Assembly (NCBI GenBank): GCA_963810775.1
Contig: CAWEOT010000006.1
Location: 1 to 64,000, forward strand
Direction: 5' to 3'
Source: DATBVX01 sp963810775
GTDB taxonomy: Bacteria; Pseudomonadota; Gammaproteobacteria; Steroidobacterales; Steroidobacteraceae
Length of the DNA: 64,000 nucleotides
The notes beneath the pieces were generated by a model. It searched no databases, was not told where the DNA came from, and saw only the letters and a list, made by a program, of their open reading frames with translations. The translations under genes and the position numbers were made by a program. Of the stretch, positions 8,963-18,449 are shown piece after piece (position 1 is the stretch's first letter; every line of letters begins with the position of its first letter).

Positions 8963-10160
8963 TCAGGAAATGGAACGCACGCCGCTCACGACGCAATTGA
9001 CTACATGCGCGAGCTGCTCGCGCGTCAGCTCGGGATAGATCGGCAGAGCCATCGTTTCGTGCGCCGCGCGCTCGGACTCCGGCATGTCGCCTTCCCGGTA
9101 GCCGAGATACGCAAAGCATTCCTGCAGATGCAGCGGCACCGGGTAGTAGATCTCCGTGCCCACGCCGCAATCCGACAGGTACTTCCGTACCTGATCGCGC
9201 TGTCGGCACGCGGATCACGTATTGGTTGTAGATATGCCGATAGCCCGCACGTGCCACCGGCAAACCGATCCTTGATTCGCCCGCCGCCTTGAATGCGGAA
9301 TCATAGAAGGCTGCGTTCTCCTGCCGTCCGCGCGACCAGTCGTCGAGATGGGTCAGTTTCACGTTGAGCACGGCCGCCTGAATCTCATCGATACGAAAGT
9401 TCCCGCCGATGAGCGCGTGGTAGTACTTGGGCTCACCGCCATGCACACGCAGGATCTTGAGACGATGGGCAAGCTCAGCATCATTCGTCACGCACATGCC
9501 GGCATCGCCAAAAGCGCCGAGATTCTTGGTCGGAAAGAAGGAAAGACAACCGATTGCTCCGATCGCACCCACACGGCGTCCTTTTGGATATTCCGACCCG
9601 ATCGCCTGTGCCGCATCTTCGATGACCTGCAGGTCAAAGCGCGCCGCGAGCTCCATCAGCGGATCCATGTCCGCGGACTGACCGTAGAGATGCACAGGCA
9701 TGAGCGCTCGCACGCGACCGCCGGTGTGTCGATTGACGAGTCGTCCCTCGCGCTTTTCACACTGGCTGGTGAGAAACTCTTCGACAGCCACCGGCGAAAT
9801 ATTGAATGTACCGGGGTCGATGTCGACATAGATGGGCCGCGCGCCCACGCGCGCAATGGTCCCGCCAGTCGCAAAAAAAGTGTAAGGGCTCGTGATCACC
9901 TCATCGCCTGGCCCGATATCGAGCGCCATGAGCGCGATCAGCAATGCATCGGTGCCCGAAGAAAGGCCAATCGCGAACTTCGCCTGGCTGTATTCGGCCA
10001 CGCGGCGCTCGAGCTCGGTCACCGCCGGTCCCAGTATGAACATCTGGCTCGCGCACACGCGTGCGATTGCGGCGTCGATCTCCGATTTCAGTGCCTGATA
10101 CTGCGGTTTGAGATCAAGCAGTGGCACCGTCATTGCAGCGGGTCGGACAGCGGCGTTCAT
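8963..10160 (-). CDS. DegT/DnrJ/EryC1-family sugar aminotransferase, one apparent frameshift
   Basis: A PLP-dependent enzyme that aminates a keto-sugar nucleotide. Family features: SSGTDALLIALMAL near residue 75, EVITSPYTFFATGG near 95, EDAAQAIG near 185, and the PLP lysine in FFPTKNLGAFGDAG near 215. The frame changes near 9210; the last 65 residues (KYLSDCGVGTEIYYPVPLH onward) continue in another frame and match the family C-terminus. The start at 10160 is supported by AGGAG nine bases upstream. It lies between manC and manB, so it may act on a GDP-linked 4-keto sugar, or be a separate UDP-keto-sugar aminotransferase. The substrate is not predictable. Confidence 0.8.
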
Positions 10161-10208
10161 TACGTCATCTCCTGCGCATCCCGAGGTGCCGGGCTCCGCG
10201 ACATCGTC

Positions 10209-11634
10209 TTACTTGTTCGTTCCTTCACGGCCATAACGATCCTCGAAACGCACGATATCGTCCTCGCCCAGATAGCTCCCGGACTGCACCTCGATGATAT
10301 GCACGGGAGCAGTTCCGGGATTTTCGATGCGGTGCTTGGTCCCGACCGGAATGTAGGTCGATTGGTTTTCTTCGAGCATGAACACTTCGTCACCGCGCGT
10401 GATGCGCGCGGCACCAGCAACGACCACCCAATGCTCGGCGCGATGGTGATGGAGTTGCAGCGAAATCGAGGCGCCAGGATTGATGGTGAGTCGCTTGACC
10501 TGAAAGCGCTCCCCGGAATCGAGGCTATCGTAGCTGCCCCAGGGTCTGAACACCTCGCGATGCAGTAGCGCTTCGCCACGCTGCTGCGCCTTCAGCCGAT
10601 TGACGAGCAGCTTCACGTCCTGAACGCGTGATTTGGGCGCGACCAGCACCGCGTCCTTGGTCTCCACGACGACGTGATCTCCGAGGCCGACGGTCGCGAC
10701 CAATCGATTTTCAGAGTACAGAAAGCAGTCGTGTGTATCCTCGGCGATGACATCGCCATGTGTGACGTTGCCCTGAAGGATCGGTTCGCGATGCTTCATG
10801 AAGCGCTGCCCACGAGCCGACATCGCTCCAGCCCGCGTCGAGCGGGACGACAACCGCGTCGCGCGTTTTCTCCATCACCGCGTAGTCGATCGACTCGCTG
10901 CGGCAACGCTCGAATTCCGCCGCCGACAACCGCGTGAATTCCAGATCCACCTGCGCCCCGGCTACGGCCTTCTCGCACACGTCGAGGATGTCCGGCGCGA
11001 GACGTTTGAGCTCCTCGACATAGCGGCGAGCCTTGAAGACGAACATACCGCTGTTCCAGAAGTACTCGCCTGATTCAACGAACTGACGTGCACGCCTCGT
11101 GTCAGGTTTCTCCACGAACTGGGCCACCGGGTACGCCGGTCCCCTGCCTCCGGCCCGACGTATGTAGCCATAGCCGGTCTCAGGGCTGCGCGCGACAACT
11201 CCGAAGGTGACGAGTTTTCCCTCGCCCGCCTGCGCCAGCGCAATGCGCGCGGCGGCATGGAAAGCCGGCACATCTTCTATGACGTGATCAGCTGGAAGGA
11301 CCAGCAGAATTGGATCGGCCTTCGCATCGGCCTTGAGCGCGACGAGCGCCGCTACCGCGACAGCGGGGGCAGTGTTACGCCCAACGGGTTCGAGAATGAT
11401 GGAGCCTGGCGCGGTGTCGAGCCGACGCAACTGCTCGGCAACCATGAACCGATGTGCCTCGTTGCACACGACGATTGGAGGCCCGAGGCTCTCGAGTCCC
11501 TTGAGCCGCGCCACGGTGTCCTGGAGCATCGTCCGCTCCGAAACCAGGGGCAGGAGCTGCTTCGGATAGAGCTCACGCGACAGCGGCCACAATCGCGTAC
11601 CCGAGCCGCCGGAGAGTATTACCGGGATGAGCAT
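10209..11634 (-). CDS. manC: Mannose-1-phosphate guanylyltransferase / mannose-6-phosphate isomerase, one apparent frameshift
   Basis: A bifunctional enzyme making GDP-mannose. The N-terminal domain has the pyrophosphorylase signature LSGGSGTRLWPLSR near residue 8 and FVEKPD near 172. The C-terminal cupin domain has RPWGSYDSL, QLHHHRAEHWVVV and the GTKHRIENPG segment of type II phosphomannose isomerases. The reading frame breaks near 10775, between the two domains; the protein sequence on both sides is canonical, so one indel restores a protein of about 475 residues. It precedes the aminotransferase and manB in the same direction. Confidence 0.88.
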
Positions 11635-11707
11635 GTTCGAGTTGCAGTGACAATGCGCAAACTATTGCGTTCGCGGCAATTGTACGCCAGGGGGCGACAC
11701 CGGGACT

Positions 11708-13048
11708 TCAGTTGAGCTCCAGCCGCTTGCCGCGACCAATCCCATAGTAAGTGATGCCGAGCCGGGCCAGATACGAAGGATCATAGAGATTGCGACCGTC
11801 AAAGATCACCGGGCTCTTGAGCTGTGACTTGATGTTGTCGAAGTCAGGACTGCGGAACTCCTGCCACTCGGTCACGATAGCGAGCGCATCTGCACCCGCG
11901 AGTGCCGCGTTGGCATTTTTTACCAAGGTGAGTCCCTTACGATCGCCATAGGTGCGACGCGCCTCGTCCATCGCCACAGGATCGTAGGCCTGCACGGTGG
12001 CGCCGTGCTCCCACAGATCCTCCATCAGCGCGCGGCTCGGAGCCTCACGCATGTCGTCCGTGTTGGGCTTGAATGCCAGGCCCCAGAGCGCGAGCGTACG
12101 TCCGCCCAGCTTGCCATCGAAGTGCCGATGAATTTTCTTGAAGAGCAGCTCCTTCTGGCGCGCGTTTACATTCTCGACCGCCTCCAGGATCGCGGCGTCG
12201 TAGTTGAGTTCCCTTGCCGAGCGCGACAGCGCCTTCACGTCCTTGGGGAAGCACGAGCCGCCGTAACCGCAGCCGGGATAGATGAAGCTGTAACCGATGC
12301 GCGGATCCGAGCCGATGCCGACGCGCACCTTTTCGATGTCAGCACCGAATCGCTCAGCGAGGTTCGCCAGCTCGTTCATGAAGCTGATCTTGGTCGCGAG
12401 CATCGCATTGGCCGCGTACTTGGTGAGCTCAGCCGAACGGATATCCATCACGAGGAGCCGATCATGGTTGCGTGTAAAAGGTTCATAGAGCAGGCGCAGC
12501 AACTCGGTCGTCCGGGGGTTGTCGGTGCCAATGATTACGCGGTCTGGTTTCATGAAGTCGGCGATGGCCGCACCTTCCTTCAGGAATTCCGGGTTGGAAA
12601 CGACATCGTATTCGACCGCCACAGTGCGCTTGGCGAGGGCTGCAGTGAGACTCGCGCGAACCTTGTCGGCAGTGCCCACGGGCACCGTCGACTTGGTTAC
12701 CACGACCCGATATTCGTTGATGTGCTGGCCGATGGTGTTGGCGACGGCGAGCACATGTGTCAGGTCGGCCGAACCGTCCTCGCCCGGAGGCGTGCCCACC
12801 GCAATGAGTTGAAAGAGCCCGTGCGCGACACCTTTTGCGGCGTCGGTGGTGAATTCCATGCGTCCCGCTTCGGAGTTGCGCTTGATCAACCCGTCGAGTC
12901 CCGGCTCGTGGATCGGCACCTCGCCGCGCTGAAGCCGTGCAATCTTCTTCGCATCGACATCCACGCAGACGACGTGGTTACCCGCGTCGGCCAGGCAGGC
13001 GCCCGTAACCAGACCGACATAGCCGGAGCCGAAGATCGTCACGCGCAT
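11708..13048 (-). CDS. ugd: UDP-glucose 6-dehydrogenase
   Basis: A 446-residue NAD-dependent enzyme oxidising UDP-glucose to UDP-glucuronate. The Rossmann motif GSGYVGLVTGACLA is at residues 7-20. The catalytic cysteine lies in CGYGGSCFPKDVKAL near residue 260. TKSTVPVGT and SNPEFLKEGAA are also conserved. It is full length with a clean start at 13048. UDP-GlcA can feed the polysaccharide directly or be converted to UDP-GalA by the epimerase at 59.9 kb. Confidence 0.94.
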   Translation of the reverse strand: MRVTIFGSGYVGLVTGACLADAGNHVVCVDVDAKKIARLQRGEVPIHEPGLDGLIKRNSEAGRMEFTTDAAKGVAHGLFQLIAVGTPPGEDGSADLTHVLAVANTIGQHINEYRVVVTKSTVPVGTADKVRASLTAALAKRTVAVEYDVVSNPEFLKEGAAIADFMKPDRVIIGTDNPRTTELLRLLYEPFTRNHDRLLVMDIRSAELTKYAANAMLATKISFMNELANLAERFGADIEKVRVGIGSDPRIGYSFIYPGCGYGGSCFPKDVKALSRSARELNYDAAILEAVENVNARQKELLFKKIHRHFDGKLGGRTLALWGLAFKPNTDDMREAPSRALMEDLWEHGATVQAYDPVAMDEARRTYGDRKGLTLVKNANAALAGADALAIVTEWQEFRSPDFDNIKSQLKSPVIFDGRNLYDPSYLARLGITYYGIGRGKRLELN

Positions 13049-13177
13049 GGCAGATGCCTTCTAATACGCTGATTGAACGAGAAAAAGAGGCGCGGAATGT
13101 AACGGACCGATGCCGCCAAGTAAAGCGCAGGAGGGCGCGCTACGACGAACCGTATCGCGCTGCGAATCGAAACGAGT

Positions 13178-15211
13178 TCAATGCCCTGGCGGGGCCGGGG
13201 AGGCAGGAGTCGACGGGTTTTTGGCGGCTCGACGCGCGGCAAGTTCCGTCACTTTGTGGTCATCGGCGGCGGCCACGGCAGCGAGCGTAACGCTCACGCC
13301 CGAGTGCTGCTGCCAGACAAGGTCTTCGATCCCGGCGCTCGGCTGATACTCAGCGATCGCGTGCAGGAGCAGCTCGCGCGCCCTGCGGCAATCGAACTTG
13401 CGCATCGCGACCAGCAGGTCATCCAGCAGCGTCAGCACTCTCTCCCAAGGCAACGAATGCTCCATGGCGCGCATGATCATCGCGTGGTCTGTGCCTGCGA
13501 CGTCCTTGCCGATCAGGAGCTCCTCAAAGAGCTTTTCTGCCGGGCGCAGTCCCGTATAGGCGATCTCGATGTCGCCGTCCGGATGATCCTCATCGCGAAC
13601 CGTGAGCCCCATCAGGTTCACCATGCGCCGCGCGAGATCATCGATGCGCACGGGCTTGCCCATGTCGAGCACGAACACATCGCCGCCCTTGGCCATCGAA
13701 CCTGCCTGGATGACGAGCTGCGCGGCTTCCGGAATCGTCATGAAATAGCGGATCACGTCCGGATGCGTGACGGTCACAGGGCCACCGCGGCGGATCTGCT
13801 CGTGAAATAGCGGCACGACAGAACCCGACGAGGCCAGAACATTGCCGAAACGAACCATGCAGAAGCGCGTCTTGGAGCCCCGCTCCTGCATCGCCTGCAG
13901 CACCAGCTCGGCGAAGCGCTTCGTGGCCCCCATGACATTCGTCGGGTTGACGGCCTTGTCGGTCGAAACCAGAACGAATGTCTCGACGTGAGTTTCGAGG
14001 GCCGCTTCCGCCGCATGCCACGTCGCATAGACGTTGTTGTGAATGCCCTCGATCATGTTCTGCTCGACGATCGGCATGTGCTTGTAGGCGGCCGCGTGAT
14101 ACACGGTCTGTACGCCATACGTCTGCATGATTTCGCGTACGCGATACTTGTGATGCGCGTTTCCAAGCAGGGCAATGATCTCAACGAGCAGACCTTCGCG
14201 GGCGCTGGTGAGCCGAAGTTCCTTCTCGATGTTGTAAAGAGCAATCTCCGACATCTCGAGCAGCAGTAAGCGTTTCGGCGCGAGTAGCACGATCTGGCGG
14301 CACAGCTCTGAGCCGATCGAACCTCCGGCACCCGTAATCAGCACGGACTTTTTCTCTATGCAAGCGCGTAGTAATGCAAGGTTTGGCGGAACGGGATCGC
14401 GTCCGAGCAGATCGCTGACCTCCACCTCATGAATTTCATCAACGCGCGCCCGGCCGGCGGCCAAGTCGCTAAGATCCGGGATTGTCTGCACATGTGTACC
14501 GAGTGACTCGAGGTGCGCCAGAATTTCGCGGCGACGACGCCGCGTTTCAGACGGCACGGCGAGGAGGATCCGGGTGATACTGAATTCGGGAATGATCGTC
14601 GGCAGCTCGCTCGGCGAGAAAACCTCGATGCCGTTGATGACGCTGCCATGAAGCGCATGATGGTCATCAACGAACGCGACAGGCTTGAACTCCTTGCCGC
14701 TCTGGAGCGCCACGGACAGACGCACCCCTGCTTCTCCGGCGCCATAGATCGCCACACGTTCGCCCGCGCCGTTCGCACTCTGGAGCGCGAGCCGAACGAG
14801 ATATCGGCTGCCGGCCACATAAAGAAGAGCGAGTGCCCAGTAGATTACCAAGGCACTGGTCGGGACCATCCGATGCGCAAGCGTAAAATTGAGGAGAGTG
14901 ACCAGCGCGACGGACAGAGTCACGCCGGCGAACACCGCCAGGACGGCCCTCGCCCCGATGTACCGGGTGACGGCGCGATAGAGACCGAGCCTGGCAAAGA
15001 CGGGCAGGCTGGTCAGCAGGACGACGACGTAAAGCCACCCCCTGCTGCCGAAATCATGGTCGACAGTACCAAGTCTGAGTGTGATAGCGGTGTATAGAGC
15101 CAACGGGATCATCACCACGTCGGCCACCACCATGATGAAACGCTTGGTGCTGCGAGGCAGCTCGGTAATGAGCTGCAACCAGCGAGAAATAGTCGTTCTT
15201 CGATCCTTCAT
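13178..15211 (-). CDS. pglF: Membrane-bound UDP-GlcNAc 4,6-dehydratase (PglF/WbpM/CapD family)
   Basis: A 677-residue protein with four N-terminal membrane helices (residues 20-135), a first nucleotide-binding region (IYGAGEAGVRLS near 165) and a C-terminal short-chain dehydratase domain. It has the cofactor loop ITGAGGSIGSELCRQ near residue 290 and the segment TDKAVNPTNVMGATKR, where this membrane family has methionine in place of the usual catalytic tyrosine. These enzymes convert UDP-GlcNAc to the 4-keto-6-deoxy sugar. An aminotransferase, an acetyltransferase and a phosphoglycosyltransferase lie just upstream in the same direction, so the PglF role (first step to UDP-diNAc-bacillosamine) fits; FnlA/WbpM-like QuiNAc or FucNAc synthesis is the alternative. 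Confidence 0.88.
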   Translation of the reverse strand: MKDRRTTISRWLQLITELPRSTKRFIMVVADVVMIPLALYTAITLRLGTVDHDFGSRGWLYVVVLLTSLPVFARLGLYRAVTRYIGARAVLAVFAGVTLSVALVTLLNFTLAHRMVPTSALVIYWALALLYVAGSRYLVRLALQSANGAGERVAIYGAGEAGVRLSVALQSGKEFKPVAFVDDHHALHGSVINGIEVFSPSELPTIIPEFSITRILLAVPSETRRRRREILAHLESLGTHVQTIPDLSDLAAGRARVDEIHEVEVSDLLGRDPVPPNLALLRACIEKKSVLITGAGGSIGSELCRQIVLLAPKRLLLLEMSEIALYNIEKELRLTSAREGLLVEIIALLGNAHHKYRVREIMQTYGVQTVYHAAAYKHMPIVEQNMIEGIHNNVYATWHAAEAALETHVETFVLVSTDKAVNPTNVMGATKRFAELVLQAMQERGSKTRFCMVRFGNVLASSGSVVPLFHEQIRRGGPVTVTHPDVIRYFMTIPEAAQLVIQAGSMAKGGDVFVLDMGKPVRIDDLARRMVNLMGLTVRDEDHPDGDIEIAYTGLRPAEKLFEELLIGKDVAGTDHAMIMRAMEHSLPWERVLTLLDDLLVAMRKFDCRRARELLLHAIAEYQPSAGIEDLVWQQHSGVSVTLAAVAAADDHKVTELAARRAAKNPSTPASPAPPGH

Positions 15212-15506
15212 CGCGGTTCACTTTCCTGACTGTGGCGGCCGGATTGCACCACGGTCCGGCCGTTTTCCGCTTTCGTGCGATCCCTGATCGTTACTTGTTC
15301 TGCAAAAGGGCGAAGGCTTCACCCGCACGGTCGGGGAGATCATAGCACCAACCTTCATAGCGTGTGACTTGCACTAAGGTGATCCCCGAAGAGCGTCGCC
15401 AAAGAGTGACAGATGAATTCGGCGCCACCGACCTATCGGTGCTCAACGACCCGTGCGTCTTCGATCCCTGCCGGTCGCCGCATTCGGCGTCCGGCACATG
15501 TAACAA
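15212..15506. other. Intergenic gap, no supported gene
   Basis: About 295 bases between the dehydratase and the aminotransferase. A 71-codon minus-strand frame (15291-15506) is open, but it has no family resemblance and no visible ribosome binding site. The stretch is less GC-rich than the genes to its right and may mark a recombination junction in the locus. I see no convincing terminator or promoter. Confidence 0.3.
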
Positions 15507-16685
15507 CTACCGACTCGCTTGACGTAGGATCTCTCTTACGACGTGTCCAGCGCGCGCCATATGCTCAACCTCGAGCGTTGGGTGTACTAGCAGCGCGACA
15601 CTTGTCTCCCCCAGCTCGCGCGCCACAGGCAGGCGTTGCATGCTCCAATCTCTTAGGTCACCGAATGCCTTCTCCAGATAGATTTCGGAGCAAGATCCGG
15701 AGAAGCACGGAATGCCCGCCTCGCTGATCTCGCCAACAATACGATCGCGCGACCATGCGGACTTCAGGCCACTCGGATCAACGAAGAAATAGAAACGGTA
15801 GAATGCATGCTCAATGTGGGATGGCGGCGATGGCATTCTTACTGCACTGATGTCCGCCAAGTGCTCCTTCAGGATTGCGGCATTCCGCTGACGTATCGCC
15901 ACCCACGCGCTGAGCTTCCCAAGTTGCGTCCGGCCGATCGCCGCCTGCATCTCCGTCATCCTCCAGTTCGTGCCGAAGGATTCATGCAGCCAGCGAAACC
16001 CCGGGGCGTGCTGCTTGTTGTATACGGCCTCGTAACTCTTGCCGTGATCCTTGAACGCCCATGCGCGTAGCCAGGCTTCCTGGCTATTGAGCGTTAGCAT
16101 GCCCCCTTCTCCACCCGTGGTTATGATCTTGTCCTGACAAAACGAAAAGCCGGCCGCATGTCCAAGGCTGCCCACCTGATGACCATGGTAGCGAGCACCA
16201 CACGCCTGAGCGCAGTCCTCGACGACTGTCAGATTTCGATCGCGAGCCAACTGCATGACTTCGTTCATCTCACACGGCCAACCAGCCAAATGCACGACGA
16301 TGATCGCCTTGGTTCGCGGGGTGAGCACGCGCTCGATCGATTCCGCAAAGATGTTCTGACTGTCCCGATCTACATCTGCAAATCGCACTTCGGCACCACA
16401 CATCACGGCGCAGCTTGCAGACGCAATGAACGTCCGTGGAGTAGTGACGACCTCATCGCCAGGCCTGATGTTGAGACATCTCAGAGCCAGCTCAAGGGCT
16501 ACCGTGCCATTGGCTAGCGCAATTGCGTGGCGTGTTCCGACATACGACGCGAATTCTCGCTCGAACTGGCGCGCCTCTTGGCCAGTCCAGTAGTTGACTC
16601 TTCCGGAGCGCAGCGATGCGTCAACCGCTGAGATTTCATCCGCGCCGTAGGCTGGCCAATGCGGAAAAGAGCTCCGATTGTCCAC
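15507..16685 (-). CDS. pglE: DegT/DnrJ-family UDP-sugar aminotransferase (PglE-like)
   Basis: A 392-residue PLP enzyme. It starts with the typical WPAYGADEISAV...SGRVNYWTG segment. It has ALANGTVALELAL near residue 57, EVVTTPRTFIAS near 77, EDCAQACGARYHG near 157, and the PLP lysine in SFCQDKIITTGGEGG near 183. It fits the aminotransferases that add the 4-amino group to UDP-4-keto-6-deoxy-GlcNAc. The start is GTG at 16685. Its position beside PglF-, PglD- and PglC-like genes supports the bacillosamine role. Base composition is less GC-rich than the glycosyltransferase block, suggesting separate acquisition. It is divergent from the methyltransferase at 16951, with 265 bases between. Confidence 0.82.
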   Translation of the reverse strand: MDNRSSFPHWPAYGADEISAVDASLRSGRVNYWTGQEARQFEREFASYVGTRHAIALANGTVALELALRCLNIRPGDEVVTTPRTFIASASCAVMCGAEVRFADVDRDSQNIFAESIERVLTPRTKAIIVVHLAGWPCEMNEVMQLARDRNLTVVEDCAQACGARYHGHQVGSLGHAAGFSFCQDKIITTGGEGGMLTLNSQEAWLRAWAFKDHGKSYEAVYNKQHAPGFRWLHESFGTNWRMTEMQAAIGRTQLGKLSAWVAIRQRNAAILKEHLADISAVRMPSPPSHIEHAFYRFYFFVDPSGLKSAWSRDRIVGEISEAGIPCFSGSCSEIYLEKAFGDLRDWSMQRLPVARELGETSVALLVHPTLEVEHMARAGHVVREILRQASR

Positions 16686-16950
16686 GTGTTATATGCCTCG
16701 CGCGCCCACAGCTCAGTCATTCAGGACCGGCAAGGGCAGCCACCCACTCTTGCCTTTGATCTCGCCCACGCCGGTTGAGATCGCCGCGAGCTGTTGCGAG
16801 ATAACAGCTATTTTCACGTCCTGCGACCAGCTTCATGTCATCGCCTCGCAGTTCTGCCGAGTAGTCATCCGGGAGCGGCTTGTCCATTGCATACGTCAAC
16901 TCGCTGTTCTCATTGTAGAATCGGCCGCTTTCAGGAACGGAGGCAGCGCA

Positions 16951-17775
16951 TTGAACTGGCGCATGAAGTGCATGGCATTCCATCTGCTCGGCCACGCGCC
17001 TGCTCTGTATCGAGCAATACAGCGGGCGAGCGGCCACGGAAGCCTGGCAGTCACGGATACGTACTTGCGGCTTCACCAGTGGCACGTCGCGAACTATCGC
17101 CGCGTCCATCCTGGCCGCGCTTTTGAGTTCGGCGCCGGCCGTCACTTCCTGAGTCCGCTGCTGCTGTCGAATGCCGGCGCGACGGAAGTTCTGGTTTACG
17201 ACATTGAGCGCCTGAGCAGCGCCGCGCAAATCAACCACACGATCCGTCAGCTGCGCTCGAAAGTCGGAGGCGACTGGCCGGACATCACTGACTGCGGGGC
17301 TGACCTTCGTCGCAAGTACCGCATTCGCTACTGTGCGCCGGGCGACGCCAGGGCAACCGGATTGGCCGATGCGAGCGTGGATTTCGTTTGCACGACGAGC
17401 ACGCTCGAGCACATCCCGGCCAACGACATATGCGAGATCCTGCGCGAGTGCGTGCGCATCACGCGCATCGGTGCAATCTTCAGCCACGTCATCGACTACC
17501 AGGATCACTACAGCTACGCCGACGCTGCAGTCGGGCCGTTCAACTTCTACCGCTTCAGCGAGCGAAGCTGGCGTATTTGGAATCCGCGCGGCCACTTCCA
17601 GAATCGACTGCGGCATAGCGACTATGTGCGGTTGTTCGCTGAGCAACCTCTCGAAGCGGTCGACGTCTTGGCATCGCAGCTGGATCTGCCGATCGCCATT
17701 GACCGCGAGTTTCGCCGCTATACTGATTTTGACCTGCGTACTCATAGCGCGTACTTCATGCTCAGGCGGGTGTGA
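16951..17775 (+). CDS. SAM-dependent methyltransferase on the opposite strand
   Basis: The only plus-strand gene in the polysaccharide locus, about 274 residues. It has a methyltransferase motif I-like segment (AFEFGAGRHFLSPLLL near residue 58) and a later STLEHIP motif followed by IFSHVIDYQDHY. The start chosen is TTG at 16951, because GGAGG at 16939-16943 lies seven bases before it; the ATG at 16963 is an alternative. It ends 57 bases before the convergent acetyltransferase. It appears paralogous to the methyltransferase at 23265-24222 (shared LEH...SHxIDYQxH, N-R-x-x-H-S). The acceptor is unknown. The orientation means it needs its own promoter. Confidence 0.72.
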   Translation: MNWRMKCMAFHLLGHAPALYRAIQRASGHGSLAVTDTYLRLHQWHVANYRRVHPGRAFEFGAGRHFLSPLLLSNAGATEVLVYDIERLSSAAQINHTIRQLRSKVGGDWPDITDCGADLRRKYRIRYCAPGDARATGLADASVDFVCTTSTLEHIPANDICEILRECVRITRIGAIFSHVIDYQDHYSYADAAVGPFNFYRFSERSWRIWNPRGHFQNRLRHSDYVRLFAEQPLEAVDVLASQLDLPIAIDREFRRYTDFDLRTHSAYFMLRRV

Positions 17776-17831
17776 TCTACCGCCAGGCCGGCGTCACCGT
17801 CGCGCTGCCATCGACGATTCGCCAGCCGCGG

Positions 17832-18449
17832 TCATTTGCGTATCTTCGCGGGAACTCCGAATACTGTTACAGCCTGGGCGACGTCGCTCACGACGACACT
17901 GCCTGCGCCGACGATCACGTCGGCGCCGATCGTGATGCCTTGCCGGACGCAGGCGCCGATGCCGATCCAGCTGCGCGCACCCACCGAGACGTTACCGGCC
18001 AGGTTTGCCCCGGGCGAGACGTGCACGGCGTCGCCCAGATTGCAGTCATGGTCGACACTCGCGGCGCTGTTCACGATGCACGCAGCTCCGAGCACGGCAC
18101 CGGGATTGACGACAGCTTGCGCGAAAACGACGGTCCCCGGTCCGATGCGAGCATACGGGCTGACGGCCGCAGACGCATGCGCGATAACCGCGGGCGCGCG
18201 CTTAGCCTGCATGCAGCGGGTGTACAACGCCCATCTCGCCCGATTGTCTCCGACGCCGAGCGCGACAGCATCGAAGCGCGAGGCGACATGCTCGAGGTCG
18301 GCCAACGCTCCGACGACCTCGAAGTCGAGCAGCCGTGGCTGTGCGCGGTCGTCGAGGAACGCGACCGTGTCCCACAGCCCCGTGGAAATCGCGGCGTCGG
18401 CCACGACCCCGCCGTGGCCGCCCGCCCCTACTATCAATAGCGAGCTCAC
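17832..18449 (-). CDS. pglD: Sugar N-acetyltransferase, PglD/NeuD family
   Basis: A 205-residue protein with an N-terminal nucleotide-binding region (LLIVGAGGHGGVVADAA) and a C-terminal left-handed beta-helix of hexapeptide repeats (residues 85-200). The catalytic histidine is expected in ASVDHDC near residue 130. PglD acetylates the 4-amino group of UDP-4-amino-4,6-dideoxy-GlcNAc to give UDP-diNAcBac. It overlaps the PglC-like gene by four bases (ATGA), so the pair is translationally coupled, which supports that role. NeuD-like acetylation of another sugar is the alternative. Confidence 0.82.
   Translation of the reverse strand: MSSLLIVGAGGHGGVVADAAISTGLWDTVAFLDDRAQPRLLDFEVVGALADLEHVASRFDAVALGVGDNRARWALYTRCMQAKRAPAVIAHASAAVSPYARIGPGTVVFAQAVVNPGAVLGAACIVNSAASVDHDCNLGDAVHVSPGANLAGNVSVGARSWIGIGACVRQGITIGADVIVGAGSVVVSDVAQAVTVFGVPAKIRK

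Noticed and set aside
11640..11700. TACAAT as a possible -10 box upstream of manC
   Set aside because: No -35 box at a suitable distance, and the gene lies inside a continuous minus-strand unit.
15291..15506. 71-residue minus-strand ORF
   Set aside because: No family, no ribosome binding site and unusual composition; treated as an intergenic gap.
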